Notes under the pieces: model-generated
Databases searched by the model: none
What the model was told of the DNA's origin: nothing
What the model saw: the letters and a program-made list of their open reading frames with translations, nothing else
Assembly (NCBI GenBank): GCA_013154085.1
Contig: JAADDE010000036.1
Coordinates: 1 to 62,896, forward strand
Origin: Thermoproteota archaeon
GTDB lineage: Archaea; Thermoproteota; Thermoprotei_A; Sulfolobales; Ignicoccaceae
Length of the DNA stretch: 62,896 bases
Reading direction: 5' to 3'
Made by a program: the position numbers and the translations under genes
Shown: one piece after another, positions 55,861 through 62,896 of the stretch
How positions within the stretch are numbered: the stretch's first letter is position 1
Layout: each line of letters opens with the position of its first letter

Positions 55861-56939
55861 TTGCGGTCGTGGTGGGGACGAGGCCAGAGATAATTAAAAT
55901 GGCACCCGTAATCCTCGAGCTCCAAGAGCGGGGCCTGGACTTCACCTTCGTCCACACGGGCCAGCACCACGACTACGAGATGTCGAAGATATTCATAGAA
56001 GAGCTGGGCTTGCCGGAACCGCACTACAGCTTTGTGCTCAGGGGAGAGAGCCCTGGAGAGCAGATAGGCGAGATGATAATACACTTGGACAAGGTTGCTA
56101 AGGTCAAGAAGCCCGACGTCGTCGCCGTTCAAGGGGATACCAACAGCATGGTTGCCGCTGCAATAGCGGCCCTCAAGGTAGGGGCGGACGTGGCTCATGT
56201 GGAGGCGGGCTTGAGGAGCTACGACTGGAGGATGCCGGAGGAGCACAACCGGAGGATGATAGACCACATATCTAAGTACCTCTTCGCGCCCACAGAAGAG
56301 GCGAAGAGGAACCTCGAAGAGGAGCATGTGTATGGAGAGATCTACGTTACCGGCAATACGATCATAGACGCCTTGGATAGGTACCTAAGCGTGGCCGAAG
56401 AGAGGAGCAGAGAGGTTCTGGAATCCATTCCCTTCGACGAGTTCGGCCTCGTAACCTTTCATCGCGCTGAGAACGTGGACGACCCCCAGACGCTGAAGGA
56501 CTTCGTCCGCATACTGGAGAGGAGCCCTATACCGCTGGTATATCCAGTCCACCCGCGAACGAGGAAGAGGCTCTTTGAGTTCGGCTTGTGGGAGAAGGTT
56601 AAGGAAATAAAGCACGTGAAGCTCATGGAGCCCTTGGGGTATCTGGAATTCATAGGCGTGCTCAAGGAATCGCTAATAGTGCTCTCGGACTCCGGAGGCC
56701 TCCAGGAAGAGGTGACCCACCCTAAGATAAGGAAGCACATCCTCGTGCTTAGGACCTCAACAGAGCGGCCGGAGGCGGTCAAAGCCGGCTTCGCGTTCGT
56801 GGTCGGCACGAACCCCGTCGTGGTTCTTTCCACCCTTGAGCGCGTTCTGGAGGAGAAACCCCAGCTACCGGAAACGTCGCCGTTCGGAGACGGAAAGGCT
56901 TCAAGGAGGATAGTGGATGTCTTGGAGGGAGCTGGATGA
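55857..56939 (+). CDS. wecB: UDP-N-acetylglucosamine 2-epimerase
   Basis: A 360-residue GT-B-fold enzyme that makes UDP-ManNAc from UDP-GlcNAc. GTRPEIIKMAPVI at the N-terminus, GQHHDYEM, VQGDTNSMVAAAIAAL, HVEAGLRSYDWRMPEEHNRR, TFHRAENVDD and SDSGGLQEEVTHP are all present. GTG start overlapping the wecC stop by four bases, so coupled. Together with wecC this forms the standard route to UDP-ManNAcA. Confidence 0.95.
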   Translation: MIAVVVGTRPEIIKMAPVILELQERGLDFTFVHTGQHHDYEMSKIFIEELGLPEPHYSFVLRGESPGEQIGEMIIHLDKVAKVKKPDVVAVQGDTNSMVAAAIAALKVGADVAHVEAGLRSYDWRMPEEHNRRMIDHISKYLFAPTEEAKRNLEEEHVYGEIYVTGNTIIDALDRYLSVAEERSREVLESIPFDEFGLVTFHRAENVDDPQTLKDFVRILERSPIPLVYPVHPRTRKRLFEFGLWEKVKEIKHVKLMEPLGYLEFIGVLKESLIVLSDSGGLQEEVTHPKIRKHILVLRTSTERPEAVKAGFAFVVGTNPVVVLSTLERVLEEKPQLPETSPFGDGKASRRIVDVLEGAG

Positions 56940-57196
56940 GGGTGTGCATGAAAGTTGTTGAGGTGAAAGGAGAATGCGCGGCCGGCTACGAGCCCGGCGA
57001 CGAAATATGCTTCGAAGGCTTCAAGCTAGTTTCCTTCACCAAACCGGTGTGCATGCACTTGCTCGCCGCAGCACATCACGTCGTGTACGCTATGCTTAAG
57101 GGCATAAAGCCGGAGGAGATGGGGTATGAGGGCGGTCTGCTGAGGTGCCCGGACCCGGTGAAGGGAAGCGTTATGGTGAGGCTGGAAAGGCGCTGA
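56936..57196 (+). CDS. TIGR04076-type small cysteine protein
   Basis: An 86-residue protein matching my knowledge of the TIGR04076 family: VKGECAAGYEPGDEICFEG, CMHLLAAAHHVVYAMLKG, and a terminal CPDPVKGSVMVRLER. Five cysteines are spread over the chain. Function unknown. ATG overlaps the wecB stop by four bases (ATGA), so it belongs to the same operon, but the family occurs in many contexts and need not act on glycans. Confidence 0.7.
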   Translation: MRVCMKVVEVKGECAAGYEPGDEICFEGFKLVSFTKPVCMHLLAAAHHVVYAMLKGIKPEEMGYEGGLLRCPDPVKGSVMVRLERR

Positions 57197-57450
57197 TGGC
57201 AGAGAGCTTAGCGCTGGCTGTATCATCTATTGTCCACCCAGCTCTGGCTGTACCGGCTACATTCTTGGCCGTATGGTACGGCTACTCCAAGCTGATGTTT
57301 TATGGTATTTTTGAGGGGAACCGCGGCCGGCTGGCGGCGTTTGCGATCTCTTTGATTCCTGCGGTTCCTTGGTCCCTCAGCAGTCACGGAGTGCTGTTCG
57401 GCGCGTTATTGGCGTTCATATATTGGGTGAGACTGTGGAGGCTACCCTAA
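57196..57450 (+). CDS. Small membrane protein in the glycan operon
   Basis: An 84-residue protein with two or three hydrophobic segments (about 8-32, 45-62, 64-82). ATG overlaps the previous stop by one base (TGATG). It is sandwiched between a cysteine protein and a glycosyltransferase and could be a membrane component for that transferase; this is context only. No family recognised. Confidence 0.6.
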   Translation: MAESLALAVSSIVHPALAVPATFLAVWYGYSKLMFYGIFEGNRGRLAAFAISLIPAVPWSLSSHGVLFGALLAFIYWVRLWRLP

Positions 57451-58445
57451 TGTACCAGATAAGGAGGCCCTTCGGCGGTGCTTACCTGCACTTGCTGAAT
57501 AACGTGATCGCCGCCAGTCGCGCGGGCTTTGATGTATTCGTGGACTTGGATGAGGACATGCTAAATCACGTGATAGCTGACCTCAAATTCTTAGGGCTTG
57601 AGGTTAGAGTTGAGAGGGCTGAGAAGCCGAGAGGGCTGAGGTATGCCCGGGCCATCTCGCTGAAGTACGATGCTAAGTTGTTGAGGATGGGCGTGGATGT
57701 GCTTGAACTTAACTCCATGCCCCTATGGTTGGCCGCCGAAGGGGCCTCCGGAGCTAAGGGAGCGCTTAGGTACGGAGCGAACTTGATTAGGGACGTGATA
57801 GTCAGAGCCCTCGCGTACGCCTCGAAGACTGTCGTAACCGTTAGCAGGAGGGCCGCTCAGTTGCTGAAGAGAGATCTAGGACTGCATGCAATTTCTGTCC
57901 CGAACCAGCCTCTTCCCGGTTTTGGGAAGAGCGTGGGCGCCGGAGACAAGATATGCTTTCCCTCTTCCTACTACTACAGCTATCAAGGTTTAGACGTATT
58001 CATCAGGGCTGTTAAGAAGCTAGGAATAGAGGACAAGGTTCTATTAATAGGGAAGGCAAAAGTCGGCGGAGTTGAGAGCGCAGTAGCTTTCGGCCTCCGA
58101 GAGCTGGCAGAGGTATACTCCAGATGCCTCGCCATAGTTTCGCCTCACAGAGACACCACGCCGGTCCCGTTCTTCGGCTCCCCCACGAAGGTCGTTGACG
58201 CCCTCGCTACGAACAAGTACTTGATTGCGTCTGATCTTCCAAGCATCAGGGAAACCATAGAAAGGAACCTAAAATCCGGGTGGAACTGTGTAAAGTTCGT
58301 GAAGCCCGGCGACGTGCACTCCTTAGGAGAGGCTCTGGAAGAGGTGCTCCGCACTGAGCCCTCATGCCGATACGAGCTCAAAGAAGGGCCGATAACGGAG
58401 CTCTGGAAGGACCTTTATAGGAACTTTGCAAGCAAGTCTGCGTAA
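57450..58445 (+). CDS. Glycosyltransferase, GT-B type
   Basis: A 331-residue protein. The N-terminal domain has GGAYLHLLNNVIAASRAGFDVFVD; the C-terminal domain has KICFPSSYYYSYQGLDVFIRAVKKLG, VLLIGKAKVGG and SPHRDTTPVPFFGSPTKVVDALATNKYLIASDLPSIRETI, the strand order and nucleotide-sugar site of family 4-like GT-B enzymes, with the E-x7-E region reduced. Sugar and acceptor unknown. ATG at 57450 overlaps the previous stop (TAATG) and GGAGG lies 8 bases upstream. Convergent with the next glycosyltransferase by 31 bases. Confidence 0.8.
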   Translation: MYQIRRPFGGAYLHLLNNVIAASRAGFDVFVDLDEDMLNHVIADLKFLGLEVRVERAEKPRGLRYARAISLKYDAKLLRMGVDVLELNSMPLWLAAEGASGAKGALRYGANLIRDVIVRALAYASKTVVTVSRRAAQLLKRDLGLHAISVPNQPLPGFGKSVGAGDKICFPSSYYYSYQGLDVFIRAVKKLGIEDKVLLIGKAKVGGVESAVAFGLRELAEVYSRCLAIVSPHRDTTPVPFFGSPTKVVDALATNKYLIASDLPSIRETIERNLKSGWNCVKFVKPGDVHSLGEALEEVLRTEPSCRYELKEGPITELWKDLYRNFASKSA

Positions 58446-59371
58446 CGCTTGCTCAGCTCCCTCCTGTCGAAGTGAAGCTCCGCCACCTCCCTCGCCCTCT
58501 TACCCATAGCTTCCGCGTCCCTCAGGCACTCCCTCAGGCCCTCCCTTACGTAGCGCTTCTCAGAAACGTAAACCCCTATGTCGTACCTCTCGAGGAGCCT
58601 CTGGAGCTCTGAGCTAGGCGGGCCGTAGGCGAATATGCAGAGTCCCAGCGCCATGTAGTCGTAGGTCTTCAGCGGTACGGTCATGCGGTAGGTCGAGCCC
58701 TCCCAAGGCCGGGGAACCGCCCCCACCTTGGAATCGCAGGCCACGCTCGGGAGGCGCTCGTAGCTGACCTGCCCTATGCCCCCCAAGCGCTCGGAGCCCG
58801 GGCCCACCAGCTTCAGCTCCACGCCCTCCGCCCTACACGCCTCTCTCAGCGGGTCGAGAGGTAAGTACGGGTTTCGGAAATCCGCAATCACCAGTACCCG
58901 GTCCTCTCTTTCGGAGCGCTCGCACTTCAACAGCTCGGTATCCGTGCCGTTCTCAATTACATAAACCTTCTTTTTCAAGAGTCTCTCATAATGCTTGGCG
59001 ATGCTTTCTGTCGTGGCAACCACAAGATCGCTCCTGCGCAAGGCGTCCAAGTACTTCTGGACGAGAGGTAAGGCGAGCAACCTCTTTAAGGTGTTTGACT
59101 CCTTAACATAGACGTCCCAAGGATCCCTCACGTCGGCGAAGGTGAGCCTCGAATTCACGGTCGCGGCCACGTAGGCCGGAGGCACGCTGAAGAGCGCCTT
59201 CTCGGCAACCACCCGCATCCTCTTGGCATACGCAAGCCTGGTCTGCGGAAGCTCCACCACCTCGACCTCGACGCCCCGCCTGGAGAGCTCGTCCGCCAAG
59301 TACCTCATTCTCAAGCGTGCGGGAGAGCTGGGGCCCCTGGCCGCATAGACCACCGCAAGTCTCGCCGTCAC
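58415..59371 (-). CDS. Glycosyltransferase family 4-like protein
   Basis: A 318-residue GT-B protein. N-terminal part: LAVVYAARGPSSPARLRMRYLADELSRRGVEVEVVELP. Middle: VYVIENGTDTELLKC, a typical GT4 donor-domain entry, and VLVIADFRNPYLPLDPL. C-terminal: VGAVPRPWEGSTYRMTVPLKTYDYMALGLCIFAYGPPSSELQRLL, where GT4 enzymes recognise the nucleotide sugar (often UDP or GDP). GTG start. Probably adds a sugar to the lipid-linked or surface glycan made with the Wec genes; donor and acceptor cannot be named. Confidence 0.88.
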   Translation of the reverse strand: MTARLAVVYAARGPSSPARLRMRYLADELSRRGVEVEVVELPQTRLAYAKRMRVVAEKALFSVPPAYVAATVNSRLTFADVRDPWDVYVKESNTLKRLLALPLVQKYLDALRRSDLVVATTESIAKHYERLLKKKVYVIENGTDTELLKCERSEREDRVLVIADFRNPYLPLDPLREACRAEGVELKLVGPGSERLGGIGQVSYERLPSVACDSKVGAVPRPWEGSTYRMTVPLKTYDYMALGLCIFAYGPPSSELQRLLERYDIGVYVSEKRYVREGLRECLRDAEAMGKRAREVAELHFDRRELSKRYADLLAKFL

Positions 59372-59407
59372 CTCTGTCCCTCACAAAGGCTTCCTAAAGA
59401 GACGGTG

Positions 59408-60565
59408 ATGAGGATGCGTGCTCTGGTCTTGTTGACCCTGGTCGCAGTAGCAGTAAGCGCTCTTGATCCATACTTTGTAGAGAAGAAGCTGAACGAGACA
59501 GTCGAGTACTTCTTGAGCGCTCAGCAACCGTGCGGGGCCTTCTTCGACTGCACGCCCAATTACTGGAGGCGCGACGCGTTCATCGCCTACTTCCTCTATC
59601 CGGAGCACCCGCTGGTCTTCGAGAGCTCGGTCAGATTTGTGGAGTACGTGTACTTAGACTACTACAGCTTATGGAACATCTTGAACCCCTCTACCACTAT
59701 CTACACTTGGTGGCCTCTCTTCGACGTGCTGGCAATACTGTCTGCCGGAAAGTCCACAGACCTGGTAGTTGCCGTAGAGAACATAATAGATAAGAACTTC
59801 GATGAGTATGGACTGAAGACCTCCCCTTCGCGGAACTACCAGAACTACTTCGGCAAAATCCCGTACGACTTAATGAGCACCTCCTTGGCCCTTTTGATAG
59901 CAAAGAAGAGTGAAGTGGTGGACGGCAACCTTGCATTCGCCAAGTTCAATTCCACCCTTCATGAAGAGTTCTGGAGATACGTGCTGAGCTACATTAGAGG
60001 CGAGATATCCGCTCCGCTGGCGACCGACTACGTCCGAGCGCTGTTGGCACTCCTCTCACTGGGATTTGAGTGGATGAGGGGGCCCGTGTGCAAGGCTCTG
60101 GACGAGAGCTACTTCCAGCAGATATACGAGAGCTACTTGGACATGGAGCCGGTGAGCTTGAGCTCGCCGGCACTGGAGGTGCTCGGCGAAGAGGCGCTAA
60201 TTTGCGCCTCGCTGGGCTACTTGGACGGCTCCTACGCACTGAAGGTCGTTGACTGGGCGCTTCAGTCGTACGCTATAAACAACGCCGGCGCGTGGCCCTC
60301 TTCAGAGTTCGCCGTCTCCCTATACACTACCCTGCTCGGCGGGCAGTCGAAGGCGTTCGCTCTGGTGTCCGTCGACCAGCTGCCCGGCACTCAAGACAGC
60401 TCCGCGGAGCTCCTCGTTATAACGCAGCCCCCTCAAACCGTGACAAAGTACATGCCGGTAACCATGTACACGACAAAGGCCGACAACACCATAAGCGTCG
60501 TAGGACTGCCCGGGGTGCCCCTCTTGGCTCCCTTCTTCTTCAAAAGGATGAGGAAGAAGAATTAG
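59408..60565 (+). CDS. Exported alpha-helical protein with C-terminal membrane anchor
   Basis: About 385 residues. Signal peptide of 18-20 residues (RMRALVLLTLVAVAVSAL), then an all-helical body in which aromatic-rich repeats (NYWRRDAFIAYFLYPEHPLVFESS, YFQQIYESYL) recall alpha/alpha-toroid folds, and at the end a hydrophobic stretch (about 357-377) followed by RMRKKN, a typical stop-transfer signal. Two cysteines (QPCGAFFDC) could pair. The substrate is unknown; by context it may act on glycans or be a glycoprotein itself. ATG 59408 or 59414; GTG 59405 is possible. Confidence 0.72.
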   Translation: MRMRALVLLTLVAVAVSALDPYFVEKKLNETVEYFLSAQQPCGAFFDCTPNYWRRDAFIAYFLYPEHPLVFESSVRFVEYVYLDYYSLWNILNPSTTIYTWWPLFDVLAILSAGKSTDLVVAVENIIDKNFDEYGLKTSPSRNYQNYFGKIPYDLMSTSLALLIAKKSEVVDGNLAFAKFNSTLHEEFWRYVLSYIRGEISAPLATDYVRALLALLSLGFEWMRGPVCKALDESYFQQIYESYLDMEPVSLSSPALEVLGEEALICASLGYLDGSYALKVVDWALQSYAINNAGAWPSSEFAVSLYTTLLGGQSKAFALVSVDQLPGTQDSSAELLVITQPPQTVTKYMPVTMYTTKADNTISVVGLPGVPLLAPFFFKRMRKKN

Positions 60566-62781
60566 TAGTACATAGAGAACAGCACTTTCATGCTCTTGTA
60601 CGCCCTTTCCCAAGTAGCTAGGCACCCGACCTCGCCCTCCTTGAGCAACTTCCCCAACTGCTCGACCTCCTCCCTCCAGCCCTTCGCTTGCTCCGACAGC
60701 GTAACCACGTTGCCCTCAACCTTGGGCGAGTATCTAGAACACAGTTTCAAACACTTCTCCGTCGCTCCGCTATCGTATATCTCCACCTTCTTGTAGTCAT
60801 ATACTCTTATGCTGACCTCTCCGTCCGTGTGAACCTCTATCAGCTCCTTTTCTATATCCTTCTTGTTGAGAGATGTATATACTACAGTGGCCAGAGCTTT
60901 GGGAAACGCTATCGACGCCGACCACACGTCGGTATCTAAGATGTCAGCGTTGTCCGGCTCCGCAAACACCGCCGAGCCCTTGAGGGGCTCTCTATCCTCA
61001 AAGAGGGCGAGGGCGTAGTCTATGAAGTGGCACCCTTCGCCTAAGTATCTGCCCCCCTCGGCCGGATCGTACACCCAGTGGTCGCGCCTCAGCTTGCCGG
61101 CCGCCACCCTGTAAACGAGCGTTGAGGCCCTCCCCTCTACGACCTCCTTGAGCAACGCGGTTATGGGCGAGCACCGCCGGTTGAAGCCGACCACGACGAC
61201 CTTCTTTGTCTCCCTCACCAGCTTGTCTATTTCTTCGAGCTGTTCGGGAGTGAGCACCGGAGGCTTTTCGACGTATATCAAACGGGCCCTCGACCTCATC
61301 AGCGCGTCGCGGAGCATCGGGTAGTGCTGGCTGTGCCGGGTTGCGATTATGATTATGTCTTCCTCCTTTTCCAGTATTTCTTGGTAGTTCGTAGTAGCGA
61401 ACTTGAATCCTTTGGAGAGGAGCTCTTTGGCCTTGAGGGGGTTTGTGACAGCAACGCCGTTGAGCTCGTAGTATTCCTTAACCAAGGGATAAAGCACGCC
61501 GGACGCGAAGCTACCAAATCCTATGAACGATACCGTCGGACGCGTGCCCTTTCTGATCACCTCTCCCGGCGCTCCCCTCTCTATGCTGAACACGACAACT
61601 CCTCTGTCCTTGAGGTACTTCTCGGGTTCGTACGCAATCAGCGCCGTCAGGCCCTCCACCCTACCCTCCAGCAAGTCTTGGTATGCCTTGGGCGCCTCGT
61701 CTATGGGATATGCGGGGCCCACGACGCCCCTTAGGTCCACAGAGCCCGACGCCAACAACCTCAAGTACTCTTTCATATTTCTTTCCTCAGTCCACTTGAC
61801 GAAGCCTATGGGATAGTCGATTCCGCCCAGCTCGTAAACGGGATCGTAGCGTCCAGGTCCGTAGGAGACTGAAATTAGTATCTCGGCGTCCTTCAAGTAC
61901 ATTCTCGTGCGGTCGAACTGGGTGGGGAAGGCTCCCAGTATTACAACCCTCCCCCTGTGCCTGATCATGTCCAGAGCCAAGTCCATCAAGCCGGGCTTGT
62001 CGGATGAGGCAGCTATGATCACGGCATCGGCGCCGAATCCCTCGGTGAGCTCGAGCACCTTCTGATGCGGATCAACCTGGGTGCTGTTGTACGCGATTAT
62101 ACCCTTTGAGCGCGCTAGCTCGACCCTCTTGTCGTCGATATCAAAGCCTAATACCCTTAAGTTGTACGCCTTTGCAATCTGGGCGGCCAAGTTCCCTATC
62201 AGCCCCAAACCGATCACGACGACGCTGTCTCCCTGTTGCAGGGAAGCTCTGCGGATTCCTTGGAGCGCTATTGACCCGAGAGCCACGGTAGAGGCCTCCT
62301 TCATGTCAAGGCCGCGGGGCACCGGCACCACGAGCCTCCGGGGGACCGCGTTGAGCTCCGCGTGGTTCGCGAAGCCTGCACCCGCGGCCGCTACGGCGTC
62401 TCCGGCGCTGAGGTCTATCACTCCCTCCCCCTTCCCAATCACATAACCGGAAATGCTGTAACCGCTGAACCTGCCTCTTACGGTAAGCTCCTTGGCCTTG
62501 TTGTAGTACTTCAGCAACTCCTTTATTCCGCCTTCACGGAGCTTCTGGAGAGCCAGCTTAGCGTAGTAGGGGTTCTCGAGCACCAGCCTGACGGGTCTGG
62601 GAAGGGGCAACTTGCTGAGGACCCATCCGTCCTTGCTCTTCTTGGCGCGCAGAGAAGCCAGCTCCGTGCCGGCGCTTATAGCGGAGTACGAGGTCGCGAT
62701 GAGTACTGACTTCTCCGAGACGTGCGGAGGTGGCAGCTCCTCAACGACTACTTTCGTGCCCTTGAAGACTACGGCCTTCAT
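60562..62781 (-). CDS. Two-domain oxidoreductase: MDR dehydrogenase fused to Gfo/Idh/MocA dehydrogenase
   Basis: A 739-residue fusion. Residues 1-385 are a medium-chain dehydrogenase with the NAD loop VVVIGLGLIGNLAAQIAKAY and the SGYVIGKGEGVIDLSAGD segment, but the N-terminal zinc ligands are replaced (AISAGTELASL), so the zinc-free type. Residues 405-739 are a Gfo/Idh/MocA domain with VSFIGFGSFASGVLYP and the catalytic-type EKPPVLT. This bi-domain enzyme is known from bacterial and archaeal surface-polysaccharide clusters; it may act on a nucleotide sugar or cyclic sugar intermediate. ATG start overlaps the upstream gene by four bases (ATGA). Confidence 0.88.
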   Translation of the reverse strand: MKAVVFKGTKVVVEELPPPHVSEKSVLIATSYSAISAGTELASLRAKKSKDGWVLSKLPLPRPVRLVLENPYYAKLALQKLREGGIKELLKYYNKAKELTVRGRFSGYSISGYVIGKGEGVIDLSAGDAVAAAGAGFANHAELNAVPRRLVVPVPRGLDMKEASTVALGSIALQGIRRASLQQGDSVVVIGLGLIGNLAAQIAKAYNLRVLGFDIDDKRVELARSKGIIAYNSTQVDPHQKVLELTEGFGADAVIIAASSDKPGLMDLALDMIRHRGRVVILGAFPTQFDRTRMYLKDAEILISVSYGPGRYDPVYELGGIDYPIGFVKWTEERNMKEYLRLLASGSVDLRGVVGPAYPIDEAPKAYQDLLEGRVEGLTALIAYEPEKYLKDRGVVVFSIERGAPGEVIRKGTRPTVSFIGFGSFASGVLYPLVKEYYELNGVAVTNPLKAKELLSKGFKFATTNYQEILEKEEDIIIIATRHSQHYPMLRDALMRSRARLIYVEKPPVLTPEQLEEIDKLVRETKKVVVVGFNRRCSPITALLKEVVEGRASTLVYRVAAGKLRRDHWVYDPAEGGRYLGEGCHFIDYALALFEDREPLKGSAVFAEPDNADILDTDVWSASIAFPKALATVVYTSLNKKDIEKELIEVHTDGEVSIRVYDYKKVEIYDSGATEKCLKLCSRYSPKVEGNVVTLSEQAKGWREEVEQLGKLLKEGEVGCLATWERAYKSMKVLFSMYY

Positions 62782-62896
62782 CTCTTTTCAGCCTCCTTCC
62801 ACTCCTTGACCAAGCGCTCCAGCTCTTTTTCAAACTCTTTCTCTAGCTCTGGTAGCGGAACCGGGCGGGGCTTCTTCTTCAGCGTCATGAGGGCCC
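62778..62896 (-). CDS. C-terminal part of a gene running past the window end
   Basis: The minus-strand frame ends at 62778 overlapping the start of the two-domain oxidoreductase (ATGA). The visible end is a short Pro-rich basic stretch and an amphipathic Glu/Lys helix (ELEKEFEKELERLVKEW). An ATG at 62888 could begin a 36-residue protein, but the frame is open upstream to the edge, so this may be the tail of a longer gene. No family can be named. Confidence 0.5.
   Translation of the reverse strand, partial: ALMTLKKKPRPVPLPELEKEFEKELERLVKEWKEAEKR

Noticed and set aside
1-62896. CRISPR arrays, insertion sequences, integrases, attachment sites, replication origin
   Set aside because: No regularly spaced repeats, transposase or integrase motifs, or Orc1/Cdc6 gene were seen on either strand. 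The PCNA gene alone does not indicate an origin.

Overview
This window looks like the chromosome of a hyperthermophilic crenarchaeon of the Desulfurococcales, most probably Ignicoccus (I. hospitalis or a close relative). The evidence is a 4-hydroxybutyryl-CoA dehydratase with complete [4Fe-4S] ligands (key enzyme of the dicarboxylate/4-hydroxybutyrate CO2-fixation cycle first described in I. hospitalis), crenarchaeal-type information genes (Rpo11, Csl4, Rnp1, PCNA, a crenarchaeal 'PATA-type' proteasome beta subunit, a pyruvoyl decarboxylase of the ArgDC/AdoMetDC family), fairly high GC, very frequent GTG/TTG starts, tiny intergenic gaps, encoded CCA ends on tRNAs and tRNA introns at non-canonical positions. 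The species name is an inference; no 16S gene is present.

Layout. 1-9.4 kb: a double-anchored coiled-coil membrane protein, tRNA-Gln, DHH phosphoesterase, CinA-like and Thi4 genes, a beta-propeller, hisI, an AmmeMemoRadiSam radical SAM enzyme, UspA, a ParA/MinD-like ATPase with a tiny membrane partner, and isopentenyl phosphate kinase. 9.5-23 kb: NodU-type carbamoyltransferase, UbiD-family decarboxylase (candidate anhydromevalonate phosphate decarboxylase), hypC, a frameshifted APC permease, the rpo11/DUF2067/csl4 cluster, N-acetyltransferase, cysteine synthase, DRG-type GTPase, geranylgeranyl-reductase-like flavoprotein, dUTPase, cis-prenyltransferase and initiator tRNA. 23-30 kb: a class III signal peptide (pilin/archaellin-like) protein, PAN, a shortened ribosomal operon (S19-L22-S3-L29-Rnp1), two unknown genes, a candidate C/D box sRNA and 4-hydroxybutyryl-CoA dehydratase. 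30-44 kb: pyrC, CBS protein, purF, a polyferredoxin, tRNA-Pro, NAC, aCPSF2, AMMECR1, PhoU, ilvC, A-type ATPase subunit I and PCNA. 44-54 kb: pyruvoyl decarboxylase, amt-glnK, a cation transporter, MBL nuclease, proteasome beta, TrxR-like ferredoxin/NAD(P)H reductase, tRNA methyltransferase, iron-sulfur flavoprotein and lysZ. 54-62.9 kb: tRNA-Lys and a glycan-type cluster (wecC, wecB, two glycosyltransferases, secreted and membrane proteins, a fused two-domain oxidoreductase).

How parts fit. Isoprenoid/lipid genes (UbiD, IPK, cis-prenyltransferase, GGR-like reductase) fit the archaeal modified mevalonate route. PAN and a non-catalytic beta subunit belong to protein turnover. amt-glnK, purF, pyrC, hisI, ilvC and lysZ belong to autotrophic biosynthesis. 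Surface and membrane genes (coiled-coil tether candidate, pilin-like protein, secreted proteins, glycan locus, ATPase subunit I) are of interest because Ignicoccus has two membranes and no S-layer.

Most notable observations: a PurF whose N-terminal nucleophile cysteine is replaced by alanine; a proteasome beta subunit lacking Thr1; a PAN lacking the C-terminal HbYX motif; a candidate C/D sRNA whose guide matches a universally conserved 23S rRNA stretch; two tRNA introns at unusual sites; near-palindromic TATA elements apparently shared by divergent genes; and a candidate inter-membrane tether. No mobile elements, CRISPR arrays or large repeats were seen. No gap between genes exceeds about 230 bases.
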